From NCBI GenBank assembly GCA_913775005.1, contig CAJYKY010000072.1, positions 1-5,318 of the forward strand: DNA of 5,318 nucleotides. Direction: 5' to 3'. The stretch is from an uncultured Achromobacter sp. (GTDB lineage Bacteria > Pseudomonadota > Gammaproteobacteria > Burkholderiales > Burkholderiaceae_B). A program made the translations under genes and the position numbers. The stretch's first letter is position 1, and each line of letters begins with the position of its first letter. Shown in pieces: positions 5,309-5,318 of the stretch. Under the pieces are notes generated by a model. That model was given only the letters and a program-made list of their open reading frames with translations. It had not been told where the DNA came from and ran no database searches.

Positions 5309-5318
5309 CTTGCGGCCG
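5297..5318 (+). terminator. Possible terminator dyad overlapping the tag stop codon (cut by window edge)
   Basis: CGGCCGC (5297-5303) and GCGGCCG (5312-5318) can form a perfect 7-bp, all-GC stem around an eight-base loop that contains the TAG stop. The window ends at the right arm, so a longer stem or a T run cannot be checked. Confidence 0.4.

Overview
The window is a GC-rich, densely packed piece of bacterial chromosome. GC- and C/G-ending codon use, together with the mix of chemotaxis receptor, LysR, Fur-like, AraC, YkgJ and Tag proteins, suggests a betaproteobacterium of the Burkholderiales, possibly Achromobacter/Bordetella-like. The genus is inferred from protein style, not from a search. 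I see no mobile element, phage gene, tRNA, rRNA or CRISPR array.

Layout. (1) 1-833, minus: N-terminal part of a methyl-accepting chemotaxis protein that runs off the left edge (both membrane segments and the HAMP domain are present; the signalling tip is missing), with its own AT-rich promoter near 903-931. (2) 1032-1943, minus: a LysR-type regulator. (3) 1944-2358: about 415 bases with no convincing gene. They hold an AT-rich cluster of inverted repeats (2192-2245) that looks like an operator region, and the terminator of the next operon. (4) 2359-3215, minus: a two-gene operon made of an atypical Fur-family regulator and a 139-residue protein of unknown function, joined by an ATGA stop/start overlap and closed by a strong C(UUCG)G-loop terminator. 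(5) 3216-3322: a short divergent control region with a Fur-box-like sequence (14 of 19 consensus bases), a hairpin covering the Fur-like gene's ribosome binding site, and a run of CCCG/CGGG half-sites. (6) 3323-4102, plus: an AraC-family regulator with an N-terminal cupin domain, divergent from the Fur-like gene. (7) 4125-4574, minus: a YkgJ-type cysteine-cluster protein, convergent with the AraC gene. (8) 4703-5308, plus: 3-methyladenine DNA glycosylase I (Tag), divergent from the YkgJ gene, with a TTG start and a GC-rich dyad over its stop codon.

How the genes work together. The only clear functional unit is the Fur-like/unknown-protein operon, which looks autoregulated by metal status and probably shares its control region with the AraC gene. 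The Fur-like protein keeps the sensing-site ligands of Fur but appears to have lost two ligands of the second metal site. The remaining genes look like independent single-gene units. The Fur-like gene with its uncharacterised coupled partner is the best candidate here for something undescribed.
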